Assembly: GCA_039105265.1 (NCBI GenBank)
Contig: JAPFFF010000021.1
Location: 2,294,001 to 2,358,000 of the forward strand
DNA from: Tritrichomonas musculus
Taxonomy: Eukaryota; Parabasalia; Tritrichomonadida; Tritrichomonadidae
Length of the DNA stretch: 64,000 bases
Reading direction: 5' to 3'
Part shown: positions 1 through 10,425 of the stretch, one piece after another
Numbering within the stretch: the stretch's first letter is position 1
How the letters are laid out: every line of letters begins with the position of its first letter
Translations under genes and position numbers: made by a program
The notes under the pieces: generated by a model
The model's input: only the letters and a program-made list of their open reading frames with translations
What the model was told of the DNA's origin: nothing
The model's database searches: none

Positions 1-609
1 ATGTCTAATACTTTACGTCAAGCAAGAATATTATCAAGTGAGAATGATGCAAGTGTTAAACAAGAACAAAACACTAATATCGAAATTAAAGTGACGCCCA
101 ATAAGAGTATCCCGCCTGTGGCATATCCTCAGATTCCTAATAATGTAAATTTTACTATGCCCCCTCCAACTATGCCTACACAGACTATGCCTGCACAGAC
201 GACACAGCCACAATATGCTTCTCAATACACACCTCCAACAAACAACATTACCCGGGATTGTGGTTTAGCAGACTTAGGAAATGAGCAGGATACACTTGAA
301 CAAAAAAATAGATTTTTAGAAATGTTAGTTGAAATGTATGCTGATAACCCTTTAAGGATTAACTCTTATGTTGTGTGCAAATCAACTCTATTAATGAATA
401 TGATAAAGTTGTTAACTGGATGTGATAAAGTTGATTTTGTTTTAGAAGATGATGAACCTGGATGTTGTGCAGTTAGTGTTTCAAAATTTATCAAAATCGA
501 TAAAATATTAATAACAAAAGATGGTAAATCAGAGGAATTAAAATATGCTTATAATAATGTTTATACAGAGTTTATCAAATATGGCATAAGTTTAAAGATA
601 GCCATTTAA
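1..609 (+). CDS. P1 conserved Polinton protein, TLRQARIL family
   Basis: A 202-residue protein of unknown function. The N-terminus (TLRQARIL, then a KQEQ stretch) and the C-terminal half match the P2 protein at 42206-42859. The C-terminal part also aligns with the P3 protein at 20716-21246, so this family is shared by all three elements. The first third is Pro/Thr/Gln-rich and probably disordered (repeated TMPTQTMPAQT-like stretches around residues 50-75). The last 110 residues look folded, with the shared pattern LxxxNPLxxNSYVVC, a Cys-containing centre, and YAYNNVYxxFIKYGISLK at the end. The ATG is base 1 of the window and matches the homologue's start, so the gene is probably complete, but its promoter is outside. 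It is convergent with the fibre gene, 6 bp away. Confidence 0.7.
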   Translation: MSNTLRQARILSSENDASVKQEQNTNIEIKVTPNKSIPPVAYPQIPNNVNFTMPPPTMPTQTMPAQTTQPQYASQYTPPTNNITRDCGLADLGNEQDTLEQKNRFLEMLVEMYADNPLRINSYVVCKSTLLMNMIKLLTGCDKVDFVLEDDEPGCCAVSVSKFIKIDKILITKDGKSEELKYAYNNVYTEFIKYGISLKIAI

Positions 610-615
610 GCTTAA

Positions 616-3600
616 TTAGCGCATGAAAACAGCCAAGGTATGTTCGTTTATTTTTGCACTGACAGTTCCAACAATACTTCGTTGAATCTTTAAAGTAATT
701 CCTAAATCTTCATCCAATATTCTTCCATCATATAGAATCACATCACCTATTGCATATAAATTAGCATCATCGCAATCAAAAAGAACGTCTCCATGTGAAG
801 CGAATGTAATGTTATTTTTTTCTTTATCAATACTAGTGATTACACCAATATACTCTTTCCATGAACCATTTATTTTAACACTACTAATGCAATCAACTGA
901 ATCTGTTGCAGTAGAACTCACGAATGAACCATTAACATTTTTATACACATGACCAGACATAAATACAGGTTTCCCAAGTGTGTAATCTTCAATATTTTCA
1001 CCAGCTTCAATTGGCGCATAATGAGTAATCGTATTTGAGCCGTTTGATGTTATTTTGCCGTTAACTAAAAGATTAGAATCAATTATTGTATTTCTTGCAG
1101 AACCAAACATTTGAAAAGATTGAAATTTATAACCATCAACATATATATCCAATTCACCTGAATTAGCAACTTTTGAAGATTTATATTCAAAATCAGTATT
1201 ATATACATCATTATATCCAAAACTAATTGAAGTAATAACATTAGCATCAACAGAACTATAAAATTTGGCTATATTAATTCCTATAGCATTAATTTCTAAT
1301 AAACCGTTAATAACTGCATTATTTTTTGATACATATTTAGCATCACATTCTGATTCCGTTAAATATTTATCATCATTTTTATATAAATCAGCATTAACTT
1401 TTATTTTATTTGTTGAATCTTTAATTAATGATAATATATTGCTATCATTTATTCTTATACTTGTTGTTGGTTTATCGTTAGTTAATTCTTGAATTACTTC
1501 ACATAAATTAGATAAATTTGTACCAAATTTTATTGATGCAATATTAGCATTTGAAAACATTTCAGCTAAAGTAGCATTATTATTTCTATTAATGTATAGT
1601 TCATTATTTAATTCCAATAAACTATTTATAAGAATATAGCTTTGGCTAACATCATCATTAGCAGATATTTTAAAAAGTTCAACATTTTTGTAATACAAGA
1701 ATAACATTTTTAATATTTTTCTATATCTAATCTTCATATAATTTTCAGTCTCATCCCCTAACATAATATCAATATCAGTTTTATTTTGTAAATTAAGCGT
1801 AGAAACACTATTATTATCTGTATAAATTGTTAATGAACCATCATCATTTTTCTCTACATATTTAGTCAAATCAACAGGTTCAGGAATTTCTGTTTTTACT
1901 TGCTCAATAGCAAGAGCCAACTCTGTTGTCAATGCATAATTATCTTTTACGAAGTTCATATTTGGAATACAATATTTGTCATAAACTTCAGGTTCGTATG
2001 AATAACTTACTGATTCTAAATTCACAACATAATTACCATTATATCTGAATGTTCCACCGTAATAGAAAAAGTATATAGAAAAAATATTTTCGCCTTTCTT
2101 GTAATGATAATATTCCGCGTCTTCACTATCATACAAATATTCTCCTGAAATATCTTCATTATTACAAGAGCCTTTCACAAAAAGTGATGATTTCTTTAAT
2201 ATGTTGCATAAATCTCTATCCAAATTTACGATATAAGTTCTTTTATCTTCATTATTTGTTGTTCCATTTACGAATTTTGTAGCTATTGACAATTCTTGTG
2301 TTATTTTTTCGGTTGATAATATGTCCTGTTTCTTCAAATAAGACTGTAAGTCCTGCGCTTTAGCGTACTCATCAAGATTCTCAAGTGTTGCATAATTTGA
2401 TAAATCAACAGTAGGGATTTCACTTAAAATCTTTTGCTTATGATTCTCAATTAATTTTTTTGTCGCAGCTGCTGATAATAATTGATTATTGGTTAATGTT
2501 TCCCCTAATGCTAACATATTTGACTTCGATTTAGGGATATATTTATAAGAAACATTTGATGGCTTATTTTTAGAAAATACCATTAAATAGGGATATTCAT
2601 ATATTAAATTACAAGCAACTACAGAATTTACCGCAACAATATTTCCATCAGAATCTACATCATAATTGTTAATACTAATAACTTCTCCTTCTGAATCAAC
2701 TATAAATGATACATCTATTTTAGATTCACTTTTGAGCTCGCTGCCAAAGGCAGAGTCTTTCTTAGGAAAGTCATATAAGTAGTATTTATAGCAATTATTA
2801 TTTGAGCCAATTATTGTTGTCTCTGATGCAAAATCTAGTTGTTTCTCAATAACGCCAGGTGATAAAACGTCGACGTCATGTATTATTTCATCAACATATT
2901 CTATTTCTTTCACAGTTGATTTAGCAAAAGAGAGTCTACTTAATGATTCTATTCCTGCAGCACCTATTCGCATTAATCCTGGACCGAAACCTATTAACAT
3001 AGTACCAATATCAACAATACCTTGTAAAATATCAAACCAGTTAACTTTATTTGACATACTTTCTATTTGTGATTCTAATTGTTTACAATAATTTTGTAAT
3101 TGAGATATATCATTTAGGGCAACATCAACTGTATTCCCTAAAGAATTTAACACAAACATATGACTCTCAATGTTTTCCCCAATTACCACACCAGATGTTT
3201 GAATATTATAGTTTGTAAAAAGAGTCGTGCATGATTCAGGTTTAGGAACAACATTATAATAACCACATCCATTGAGATATTCAAATGTATTTTCATTATT
3301 ATATTCTACGTCAGCGATTTTAAATATAAGATTAGGATTAGTGGACATAAATAATTTAATCCCCCTATTGTTAATCAATTTTTCTGTATGATGATATCCA
3401 ATATATTCAAAATAATTATTGGTATTTACTTTATAATGGGGTGAATCAATTGTTGCATCTACATTAACTTTTATTTCGTATATTTTCCCATTTAGCGTTA
3501 ATGTCGCAATATAATCACCTCCAACCCATTGGCCTCCACTATCGAACTCACAAACGATATCTATCCACCATTCTTTATCATTTTCACCTGCATAATCTAG

Positions 3601-3690
3601 TTTTCCTTTGTTTATTTTCAATAATCCTTCATTAATGAGAAATGTTAATGCGTTCTGGTCTGAATGGAATTTAACAAGATGTGATAAAGT
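616..3690 (-). pseudogene. P1 fibre/spike gene, distal part
   Basis: Distal part of a long fibre-like protein, separated from its proximal part (51953-52908) by the P2 insertion. It matches the P2 fibre (36005-40690) over its length. Shared landmarks are a TLTLNGKIYE-type beta region, the segment NIQTSGVVIGENIESH, a coiled-coil stretch followed by a hydrophobic patch, and a C-terminal domain of about 125 residues starting IEAGENIEDY and containing GKPVFMSGHVYK. The role inferred is receptor binding or surface decoration of a virus-like particle, by analogy with trimeric viral fibres; no family name can be proven from the sequence. A segment at about 1935-2320 is far more similar to P2 than its surroundings (see findings). 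Convergent with the gene at 1-609. Confidence 0.75.
3686..3690. repeat. Target site duplication of P2, left copy
   Basis: AAAGT lies directly before the P2 tip AGTAGTATAC and is repeated directly after the other tip at 51953-51957. A T precedes the left copy and the right tip ends in T, so the duplication can be read as 6 bp (TAAAGT), the length usual for Polintons. Confidence 0.8.
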
Positions 3691-3755
3691 AGTAGTATAC
3701 GTTAGGCTGTGCGCCCTTAACGGTCGCCCAGACCTAACTGCGCCAATGATTTCAC
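3691..3755 (+). repeat. P2 left terminal inverted repeat (65 bp)
   Basis: Starts AGTAGTATAC and is the inverted copy of 51888-51952, with one visible difference. Inside it, GTTAGG near the tip and CCTAAC about 35 bp further in can pair with the intervening CTG/CAG and GCG/CGC, giving an imperfect stem-loop close to the terminus. It is far more G+C-rich than the surrounding DNA. Confidence 0.9.
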
Positions 3756-3802
3756 TGGGGGATAGTTATAAGCAAAAAAAATATATGATAGATAGTTTAT
3801 TC

Positions 3803-4393
3803 TTATTTCTTTCTATATATTGCATCAAATGTTGATTCATATCTATCATCTAAATCAAGTGTTATGTCTTCAACAAGCATGTCATAACCGATATAGGTAA
3901 TTGTATTTTCTTTGCCATAAATTTCATCCATATACAATTCATTATCGCCAGCACAATGGTTATAAGTTATTAATCTAACATAATGTTGTTTTTGACTCCT
4001 ATCTGTCCAAATTAACAAATATTCACCATCTTCTACAGGTGCACCATCAGATGTAGTGGCTTCTACTTGGAACAAGTTATCACCATAAAAAAAACTAAAA
4101 TATATCGAATGAGACTCAGTAATGTTCTCAGTAAAAGAAGAATAATGAGTTTTCCAATCAAGTGGCGGATTTTCAAGAGCAGCTATCCTAGCTTCAAAAG
4201 CGGCTATCGTAGCCTTTAATGTGGTATTTTCAGCCTCTAATGTCTCAATTCTGCCTTTGAGTACATCTAAAGCCTCATTTGTTTCATCAACAGTAGGATA
4301 AGTATTCATTATTTTTGCTATGTTTTCATCGTTTGTATGTGAGTTTTCTTCTATTTGATCAATCTTTTTATTAAGCGCATCAATGTCACTCAT
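3803..4393 (-). CDS. P2 fibre-type protein, coiled-coil distal subunit
   Basis: A 196-residue protein whose first 80 residues form a heptad-rich coiled coil (ETLEAENTTLKATI, then FEARIAALE), followed by a beta-rich domain of about 110 residues. The coiled coil resembles the P3 protein at 28085-28906 (NLKATIESFESRLAAL). It is the last of three consecutive minus-strand genes (7065 to 3803) that together resemble the order of regions in the single P2 fibre at 36005-40690. Its ATG overlaps the stop of the upstream gene as ATGA, suggesting coupled expression. A distal fibre or receptor-binding role is inferred. Confidence 0.65.
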   Translation of the reverse strand: MSDIDALNKKIDQIEENSHTNDENIAKIMNTYPTVDETNEALDVLKGRIETLEAENTTLKATIAAFEARIAALENPPLDWKTHYSSFTENITESHSIYFSFFYGDNLFQVEATTSDGAPVEDGEYLLIWTDRSQKQHYVRLITYNHCAGDNELYMDEIYGKENTITYIGYDMLVEDITLDLDDRYESTFDAIYRKK

Positions 4394-5730
4394 ATATGTA
4401 TATCATTTACAGAATATTTATTACTTCTTATCGCTGTGTTCTCTTTGATGCTGATTGCACTAATTCTATGTCTCTTTGGGTTATCAATAATTATAGTTTT
4501 GTCTTGGAGAGATGCAGTTGGAAAGTTCTCTGTGCCCTCATAGTTCGATATCTCTCCATTTGATATATGAATTATTGGATAATTCTCTTCATAGTCTATA
4601 TCATTATATTCGCTTACTTTCATGATCATAATCCTGACTTTGATAATTCCTTCACTTATTGTATCCTCAGCTTCTAAATGTATTTTGCCATCAATTAATT
4701 TGTCATTAATGTCAATTGTATCGTCTCTTTTCAAATCACTTTTTGAAATAAAATCATTATTTTCAAATTCATTGGCTATTTCATCCACCTTTAAGGCCAA
4801 TAATTTGAAAATAGGTTTCAATGTTTCTCTGAATTGATTACATAATTCATAAGAGGCTGAAACCGATAAACTATATTCTTCTGGATTATCATCTTCTTCA
4901 GTATAAGGGATATCGTCTAAATTTGTATATTCTGAATTACACCAATTAATAACAGGTGAAATATCGGTGGTTATGCTCCTTAGTTCCATTCCAGGCCATA
5001 CTCTCATAACTTGCCAATATGGTTGACCTGCAACTCTTAATCTCATTCGTAAACCTCTGAAAAAGCTAGAAAAAGCTGCTTTTAAAATTTGGATACCATG
5101 TGGAAAAAGTTGCATGCCGATAGATGCTGCACTCCCTACTGTGCCTGCTATACCAAAAGCTAGGGCAGTATATGAGACAATTCTTAAATGCTTAACGTCA
5201 TTCTCTAAATGTTGAGTTATGTTTTTGACTTGAACCATTTCTGAATCAAGTACGTTAACTCTATGACTCATTTCATTCAAATCGTACGATACGACATCCA
5301 AATTATTTGTCACTAAATTTAAATCACTTCTCATCGTCGTGATGTTATCGGCGGTTATGATTTTAGAACTTGTGATATTATAATCTGTATAAAGTGTGGT
5401 TGCTGCATTTGGATTTGGTGTTATTTCATAAAATTGTTGCTGAATAATATATTTGAAAGGATTCATAATTCCATCCCAATTGACCTCATCTACTGGATCC
5501 ACCAAATCCTTTTTCAGATATAATTCAATATTTCTATGACTTGCATCAATTTTTGAATCTTCAAAACGATAAGAGATTTTTTCAATTGTATCGAGAACAC
5601 CGATAGTATCGCAATAAGCTGTATCGTTCCTTTCAACATGGTGAACTCCCTCAAGGCGAAATGACATTCGATTTGCTATATCTGAATTTGGTGAATAGAT
5701 ATCCAAGAAAATTTCCTCAATGTTTTTCAC
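4390..5730 (-). CDS. P2 fibre-type protein, central subunit
   Basis: A 446-residue protein. Residues of about 95-200 align with the centre of the long lineage I fibres: TTLYTDYNITSSKI corresponds to TTLMTNFNIQTSGI, followed by a heptad-like helix region and a Gly/Ala-rich hydrophobic stretch (about 190-215). The remainder has no family I recognise. It lies between two other fibre-like genes on the same strand, 9 bp from the upstream gene and overlapping the downstream one by 4 bp (ATGA). This arrangement suggests that one long fibre of lineage I is represented by three shorter products in the lineage II part of P2. Confidence 0.6.
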   Translation of the reverse strand: MKNIEEIFLDIYSPNSDIANRMSFRLEGVHHVERNDTAYCDTIGVLDTIEKISYRFEDSKIDASHRNIELYLKKDLVDPVDEVNWDGIMNPFKYIIQQQFYEITPNPNAATTLYTDYNITSSKIITADNITTMRSDLNLVTNNLDVVSYDLNEMSHRVNVLDSEMVQVKNITQHLENDVKHLRIVSYTALAFGIAGTVGSAASIGMQLFPHGIQILKAAFSSFFRGLRMRLRVAGQPYWQVMRVWPGMELRSITTDISPVINWCNSEYTNLDDIPYTEEDDNPEEYSLSVSASYELCNQFRETLKPIFKLLALKVDEIANEFENNDFISKSDLKRDDTIDINDKLIDGKIHLEAEDTISEGIIKVRIMIMKVSEYNDIDYEENYPIIHISNGEISNYEGTENFPTASLQDKTIIIDNPKRHRISAISIKENTAIRSNKYSVNDIHI

Positions 5731-5739
5731 CTCAAAAGT

Positions 5740-7065
5740 TCATTTCGAATAATTATATATTAATATTTCAATTGCATAAAGATCATAGCCTTCAACTGAA
5801 TGACTGAAATTTGTGTTTCCCCAATCAACACCTATTTCATTTCCATTTTTCAAAGTGCCATCATTAAATTTCACTTTCAATTCAATTTTGCCATCTTTTT
5901 CCCATCCTTCTCCTCTAACAGGTCTTCTGATAAATGCTTGCATTAAATTCTTTTCATTAACATTTGTATACCATATATTATCAGTAAAGAATTGTTTATT
6001 CCAGTCATCATTCTTCATCATAACACATGCACCAATAGCATCATAAGCATCTTTTTTTGCTCTTGTATTGCATTTATTTATTATTTTTCCATTTGATTTG
6101 CCTTGGATATTTTTGCCATCCCATTTAGTTCCCTCCCATATTAAGTCCCATTTATTTCCAAAACAATATTCTTTGAATTTAAATTGTAAATGCGGTGGTA
6201 TTGTATAATCTGAGGGTACTTCAAAAATCATTTTATAATAATCATTATCTTCTGAAATAATTGAAGGCTTATAGAAATAATGAACGTCACTTTTGTGTAA
6301 TTTGAGAGCATTATCTACTTCAATTATTTTGCACTTAAAAACTGGTTTATTCGATTCGATTAAATCCTGACTTGTTTGATTCATTATACTCAAATCACCG
6401 TTCATCCATAACGTATATGGCACAATATTGAGACGCTCATCAAAAGCTATGAAAAATTGAGAGCTATCTTCAGAACATTTATTTGTATATCCTTTCGATT
6501 CTTCATCATAAGCTATTATCGGACATTGAATATGATTATCATGAACGCTTATGAAAAATTCTTTGATATATCGTCCTTCTGTGTCATAAACAACATCTTT
6601 TCTGAGAATTATTTTGAATATATTTCCATTGAAAGCTTTCAATTTTTGTTCAATATCATCATCATTTATTTTAATTTTCAATATATTATAATTTACATTA
6701 TTGATTGTTTTTGTATCCCCTTCAACGTTTTCATTTTTCACATTGAATTCTGGAACTCCAAATTTTATATTAAAAAGTGAATCTGTCTTATCTGATGACG
6801 TAGCTAATTTTTCAATATCAACACCGTTTATTAATCCATTTACATTCAAATTTGCTAATATATTGAAATTGCCTAAAACCGGTTTTTTCTCATCAATTGT
6901 TCGGCCATCTTCTTTCAAAATATTGATATCATAGCTTTCTAATAATTCATTTACTGAAGTTAATTGGTCCCTTAAAATTTTTAGCATTTTGACTATATTC
7001 AATGAATTCTGGATATTCACCATCTGTTCCGAAAGATTTGGCTGGAATATTGCTATAACCGCCAC
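5740..7065 (-). CDS. P2 fibre-type protein, proximal subunit
   Basis: An open frame of 441 residues. The segment from about residue 85 (LNVNGLINGVDI) resembles the viral fibre pattern in which short strands alternate with Gly. The stretch with FKCKIIEVDNALKLH through WEGTKWDGKN parallels the region of the P2 fibre with FKCN-type and DADNCFKLYRSP motifs. The first roughly 40 codons overlap the end of the capsid-like frame at 6947-8182 in another frame, so the true start is uncertain and may be internal. Same strand as, and just upstream of, the gene at 4390-5730. Confidence 0.55.
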   Translation of the reverse strand: MAVIAIFQPNLSEQMVNIQNSLNIVKMLKILRDQLTSVNELLESYDINILKEDGRTIDEKKPVLGNFNILANLNVNGLINGVDIEKLATSSDKTDSLFNIKFGVPEFNVKNENVEGDTKTINNVNYNILKIKINDDDIEQKLKAFNGNIFKIILRKDVVYDTEGRYIKEFFISVHDNHIQCPIIAYDEESKGYTNKCSEDSSQFFIAFDERLNIVPYTLWMNGDLSIMNQTSQDLIESNKPVFKCKIIEVDNALKLHKSDVHYFYKPSIISEDNDYYKMIFEVPSDYTIPPHLQFKFKEYCFGNKWDLIWEGTKWDGKNIQGKSNGKIINKCNTRAKKDAYDAIGACVMMKNDDWNKQFFTDNIWYTNVNEKNLMQAFIRRPVRGEGWEKDGKIELKVKFNDGTLKNGNEIGVDWGNTNFSHSVEGYDLYAIEILIYNYSK

Positions 7066-8260
7066 AATTCAATTGGAAATGTTTAAAAAGTGGATTTTTG
7101 AAATATGTATGATGACGTTGATGAAGAGGGAATAAACAAAAGATAGAATCAACAAATCTTGGAGTGACGGTGACTGTTGTTTTGTCTTGGATTTGTTTTA
7201 ATGCTTGAGTGCAGGTGTAAAATGACAATGTTTGAGTTGGAAATGTGAGTGGATGTTGTGGATTTGAATAACGCTGAACCAATTGTTGATAAATCTCATT
7301 GTTTATACCAAAACATGGAATAATTGATGAGCATTCAGTGATTTCATACTCATAGACTTGGAATTTTCGTAAACCAGAATAAAGAGTATATGGTGTTTCT
7401 GATGCTAGTATTTCAGCTTCATCTGTCTTTCCTGATGCTTGCCCTGATGAATTAGCTGATGTACTTGAAATCCATATTTTAACATCATCGCCAACAGGTG
7501 TGAATTCATTAGTGATCGCATAAAAAGTATATTGAGTTGCAAGAGATGGTTGAGCAAGTAAAGATCTTGATGGTCCACATGGACAACAAAGCATACCAGC
7601 ACATGAGAAATATAATCTTAATTCGAGTTTTCCTGCAAAAGCTGGTAAATATTTAATATTTGATAATGGCAAGAATCTACGCAAATCAATTTTTAAATGA
7701 ATCGTAAATGTTGCTGTTAAATCATCTTTTGGCCAATTAATTACTATTCCGCAACGAGTGGCAAAATTATTATTCCATATATCTTTATGTCTTGCCTTTG
7801 AGTATACATCTGCTCTCTTTGTTGTTTCATTTGCACAACATGCAGTTAGGAACGATTCTTCGCAACCAAAGTTTTGTGTATATATCGTTATTCCGTTAGC
7901 TACTATTTCATATTTTTCAATAGCATCTCTTGCATCTTTGAATCCAAACCAGATTTTATTGAATGGATAACCGCCAATATCACTCAAATCTGGTATCTTT
8001 TCATTTATATTCATTGTCACTTTTAGATCTGCACGAATAAAACCATTATAGATGTCAGCTGTATTGTGTGTATTTGGAGAAATAATAACACTTGTATATG
8101 ACCCTTGTTTTATTGGAGGTGAAGGCGAATATGATGTTTGTGGATTAATTGAATACTGTTTGTTTGTATCAGAAAGTGGCAATACAGCTATCTACAACAT
8201 CGAAATATGACGCAATTTGCGAACAAACTTCAGCTGATGTTTTCATATAAACCTCATGAT
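6947..8260 (-). pseudogene. P2 lineage II major capsid protein copy, partial
   Basis: Clear relative of the P3 capsid gene (17400-18977). Long stretches agree, such as DTNKQYSINPQTSY, SVIISPNTHNTAD, FKDARDAIEKYEIVANG and PRFVDSIFCLFPL. The predicted fold is a double jelly-roll major capsid protein, based on the shared pattern with the lineage I capsid (FK-A-E----ARLWIDN versus FKDARDAIEKYEIVANG) and on gene neighbourhood. It is a fossil copy with about two breaks. It sits beside the small structural genes and ATPase in the same relative order as in P3, but inverted. Confidence 0.8.
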
Positions 8261-8284
8261 TAATCATTTCTTGAATAAAAAAAG

Positions 8285-8773
8285 TTAATATATATCATCA
8301 AAGATTCGGTTTCGTCTTTGTCTTGGAATTGGCGGTTCATAATATTCTTCTTCTTGTATTGGAGGAGGAGGAGGAGGTGCTTGTTTTGGTGCTGGAGTTT
8401 TCTTTGAGATTACTTCTTCAATTAATCGTTTTTGTTCTTTCTTTTCTCTTTTGCGTTTGATTTCATCACCCAGTAATTTGAGTTGATTTAAGATTTCAAG
8501 GTTTATCGTTGGATCGATTTCTTGACTTTTTGTGAGTTTTTTCGACTTTTGTTTTTGCATTTTGGGTTTTTCTTCTTCCTCTTCAAAAACTTCGTTCTCT
8601 TCATTTTCTGGAGTTTTCTCTTCTTTTTCTTCTTCTATTGGTGTTTCTCGCTTTTTAACAATATACTTTCCTTGTTTTCGAGTTGGCAAAACCTCCCAAT
8701 CTGGATCGTCATGGCCATTTATCCACCTTTGAATAACCGCTAAACGTTTTGAGCCTGTTAAGTGTTTTGACAT
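8285..8773 (-). CDS. P2 conserved Polinton protein, GSKRLxVIQ family
   Basis: A 162-residue charged protein of unknown function, homologous to the P3 gene at 15569-16180. Conserved blocks are the N-terminus (GSKRL-VIQ-W-NG, then a WEV-P----GKYIVK block) and a helical block (PTINLEILNQLKLLG followed by a basic KREKKEQKR). Between them is an acidic Glu-rich linker, and near the end a poly-Pro stretch; it closes with RRNRIFDD. Its position between the pVI-like gene and the capsid gene suggests a structural or scaffolding role, but this is inference only. Confidence 0.7.
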   Translation of the reverse strand: MSKHLTGSKRLAVIQRWINGHDDPDWEVLPTRKQGKYIVKKRETPIEEEKEEKTPENEENEVFEEEEEKPKMQKQKSKKLTKSQEIDPTINLEILNQLKLLGDEIKRKREKKEQKRLIEEVISKKTPAPKQAPPPPPPIQEEEYYEPPIPRQRRNRIFDDIY

Positions 8774-8802
8774 TTAAAACTCAATAAAATTGACTTTTCT
8801 TA

Positions 8803-9201
8803 TTATTCATAATTTGATGAATGTACATGATTTATAGGTGCTGGTGAATTATTTGAATTAGTCGATTCTGTTTTAGCGGGTTTTGGCATTTTATAGTTTT
8901 CATCTCTTCCTTGTGCATGATTATTGATTTTTGTTAATGTTTCTCTTACGTTGCCTTTTGGAATGTATTTTATTGCTGCATCCGCTACATTTGAGATTTT
9001 GTTTCTCATATTATCGCTTAAAAATGCTTTGCCTAAACTACCCATTGTTTTGCCTATTAATCCTGATTGATTTTTCATTATTCCTGTTGCATTATCCGCT
9101 AATTTACCTGCTAATCCTCCTGTTGCTGAATTTGCTGCTCCCATTAATAATTGACTTCCAAGGCCAATACTTCTTCTCGCCCATTTTCTAAATAATCCCA
9201 T
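8803..9201 (-). CDS. P2 pVI-like amphipathic minor capsid protein (lineage II)
   Basis: A 132-residue basic protein with a Gly/Ala-rich amphipathic N-terminal half (WARRSIGLGSQLLMGAANS, GGLAGKLADN). It is homologous to the P3 protein at 15106-15525, including the shared IKYIPKGNVR block. The composition and the position next to ATPase and capsid genes match the small minor capsid proteins of Polintons and related viruses, which resemble adenovirus pVI and may act on membranes. The name is assigned from composition and synteny, not from a motif. Confidence 0.65.
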   Translation of the reverse strand: MGLFRKWARRSIGLGSQLLMGAANSATGGLAGKLADNATGIMKNQSGLIGKTMGSLGKAFLSDNMRNKISNVADAAIKYIPKGNVRETLTKINNHAQGRDENYKMPKPAKTESTNSNNSPAPINHVHSSNYE

Positions 9202-9220
9202 TTAAAATTCAATAAAACGT

Positions 9221-10078
9221 TTAAGATTCAAAATAGTATTTGTTTGCAGTTATGTTCATGATAAATTTGTCATGCGGTTCTCTATGTTGCAAGTATTCTT
9301 GCACAGTTGCCTTTGTATTTAAGTTGTTATTTGTTTGCTGCAATAAAGAGGTGAAATCTTCTTCTGAATAACCGCTATAACAGATAATATCGGTTGCCAT
9401 ACGTTTAGCATTTATGTGCACAAATCTTATCGTTTGAAATGCCATTATGCACGTTATGTTATAATGTCTTGTTTTTGTCAACAATTTAATAAATTCTGAA
9501 TTACCGTTTTTCAATAAATCTGAACCAGCACAATCATCAAGAATAATCAGAGTATTGAATGGATAAGAGGCGGTTCCATATTTACAAAGCTTACTGGCAA
9601 TATAAATGATTTTATCTTGAAGGTCAGTTAAATGATGTTTTTCAATTAAACGCCTCATCTCATCAGACGTTTCTTTCATTTTTGAGAGGATATGTTTGAC
9701 AAGTGCATAATATTTTATTTTCCTTTTCAAATGTTTCTGAAGAACGCTCATCAATTGTTTTTCTGAGACATAAATTATTTTTGTTTGAATCTTTTTATTC
9801 AAAACTTCGGCGGTTTTATCCATTTTACCAGACGTTGAGCAGAAATAAATTTTATGATAATATGGATGTTTAAATAATCTTTCAGTAATCATAATATGGC
9901 GCCAAATCCAATAACTTTTGCCAGCCCCAGGACGTCCAATCAAAAAGTATATCCCATTTGATGAAAACGGATAATTTTCTGATAATGGTTTGATCAAAGC
10001 GCCCTCAATTTCTCTCATACTTTTTCTGAGTGTCTCATTGATCAATTCTTCAACTTTTTGAATAATATTTCCTTTCAT
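9221..10078 (-). CDS. P2 packaging ATPase, A32/FtsK-HerA type (lineage II)
   Basis: A 285-residue ATPase. Walker A is IGRPGAGKSYW near residue 50 and Walker B is TLIILDDCAG near residue 175, followed by a sensor-like TKTRHYNITCIMAFQT. It is nearly collinear with the P3 ATPase (14209-15075), with most residues shared. In Polintons and nucleocytoplasmic large DNA viruses this family drives genome packaging into the capsid. The gene lies 15 bp from the integrase remnant and 20 bp from the pVI-like gene, as in P3. The frame looks open throughout. Confidence 0.88.
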   Translation of the reverse strand: MKGNIIQKVEELINETLRKSMREIEGALIKPLSENYPFSSNGIYFLIGRPGAGKSYWIWRHIMITERLFKHPYYHKIYFCSTSGKMDKTAEVLNKKIQTKIIYVSEKQLMSVLQKHLKRKIKYYALVKHILSKMKETSDEMRRLIEKHHLTDLQDKIIYIASKLCKYGTASYPFNTLIILDDCAGSDLLKNGNSEFIKLLTKTRHYNITCIMAFQTIRFVHINAKRMATDIICYSGYSEEDFTSLLQQTNNNLNTKATVQEYLQHREPHDKFIMNITANKYYFES

Positions 10079-10092
10079 TTGATTAAGAATAA

Positions 10093-10425
10093 TTAAATGT
10101 ATTTTCTGATTTTAACTGGTATGTTTTCACCTGTTTTCACCCAATACATTCGTTCTAAACGTGATAATATTGTTGGATTTCCTTCTCTCATACTTTTGGC
10201 ATATGTATACCCTTGACTTCCATCATCCCATTTGACCTTGTATTGGTCATTTGCATTATTATACCCTAAAATCTCCTCTATGTTCCCTCTTTTGCCGTCT
10301 TTCAATGTTTTGGCCATAGGAACAAATCCTTTCGCCTTGACTATTTTATATCCAGGATAATCGTTCACAGATCTATCGTTAGCAGCAATTTTGAATAAAT
10401 TACCAGATTTTGAATCAACTGACTA
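10093..10425 (-). pseudogene. P2 lineage II integrase, partial copy
   Basis: This matches the C-terminal region of the P3 integrase (13111-14193): SKSGN, PGYK--K, GKRG, then a small beta-barrel-like domain of the SH3/chromo type, ending with the REG-P--LS-LE--YW block. It is a partial fossil copy and marks the inner edge of the lineage II part of P2. The intact-looking integrase of P2 is the lineage I gene at 43466-45331. Confidence 0.75.
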
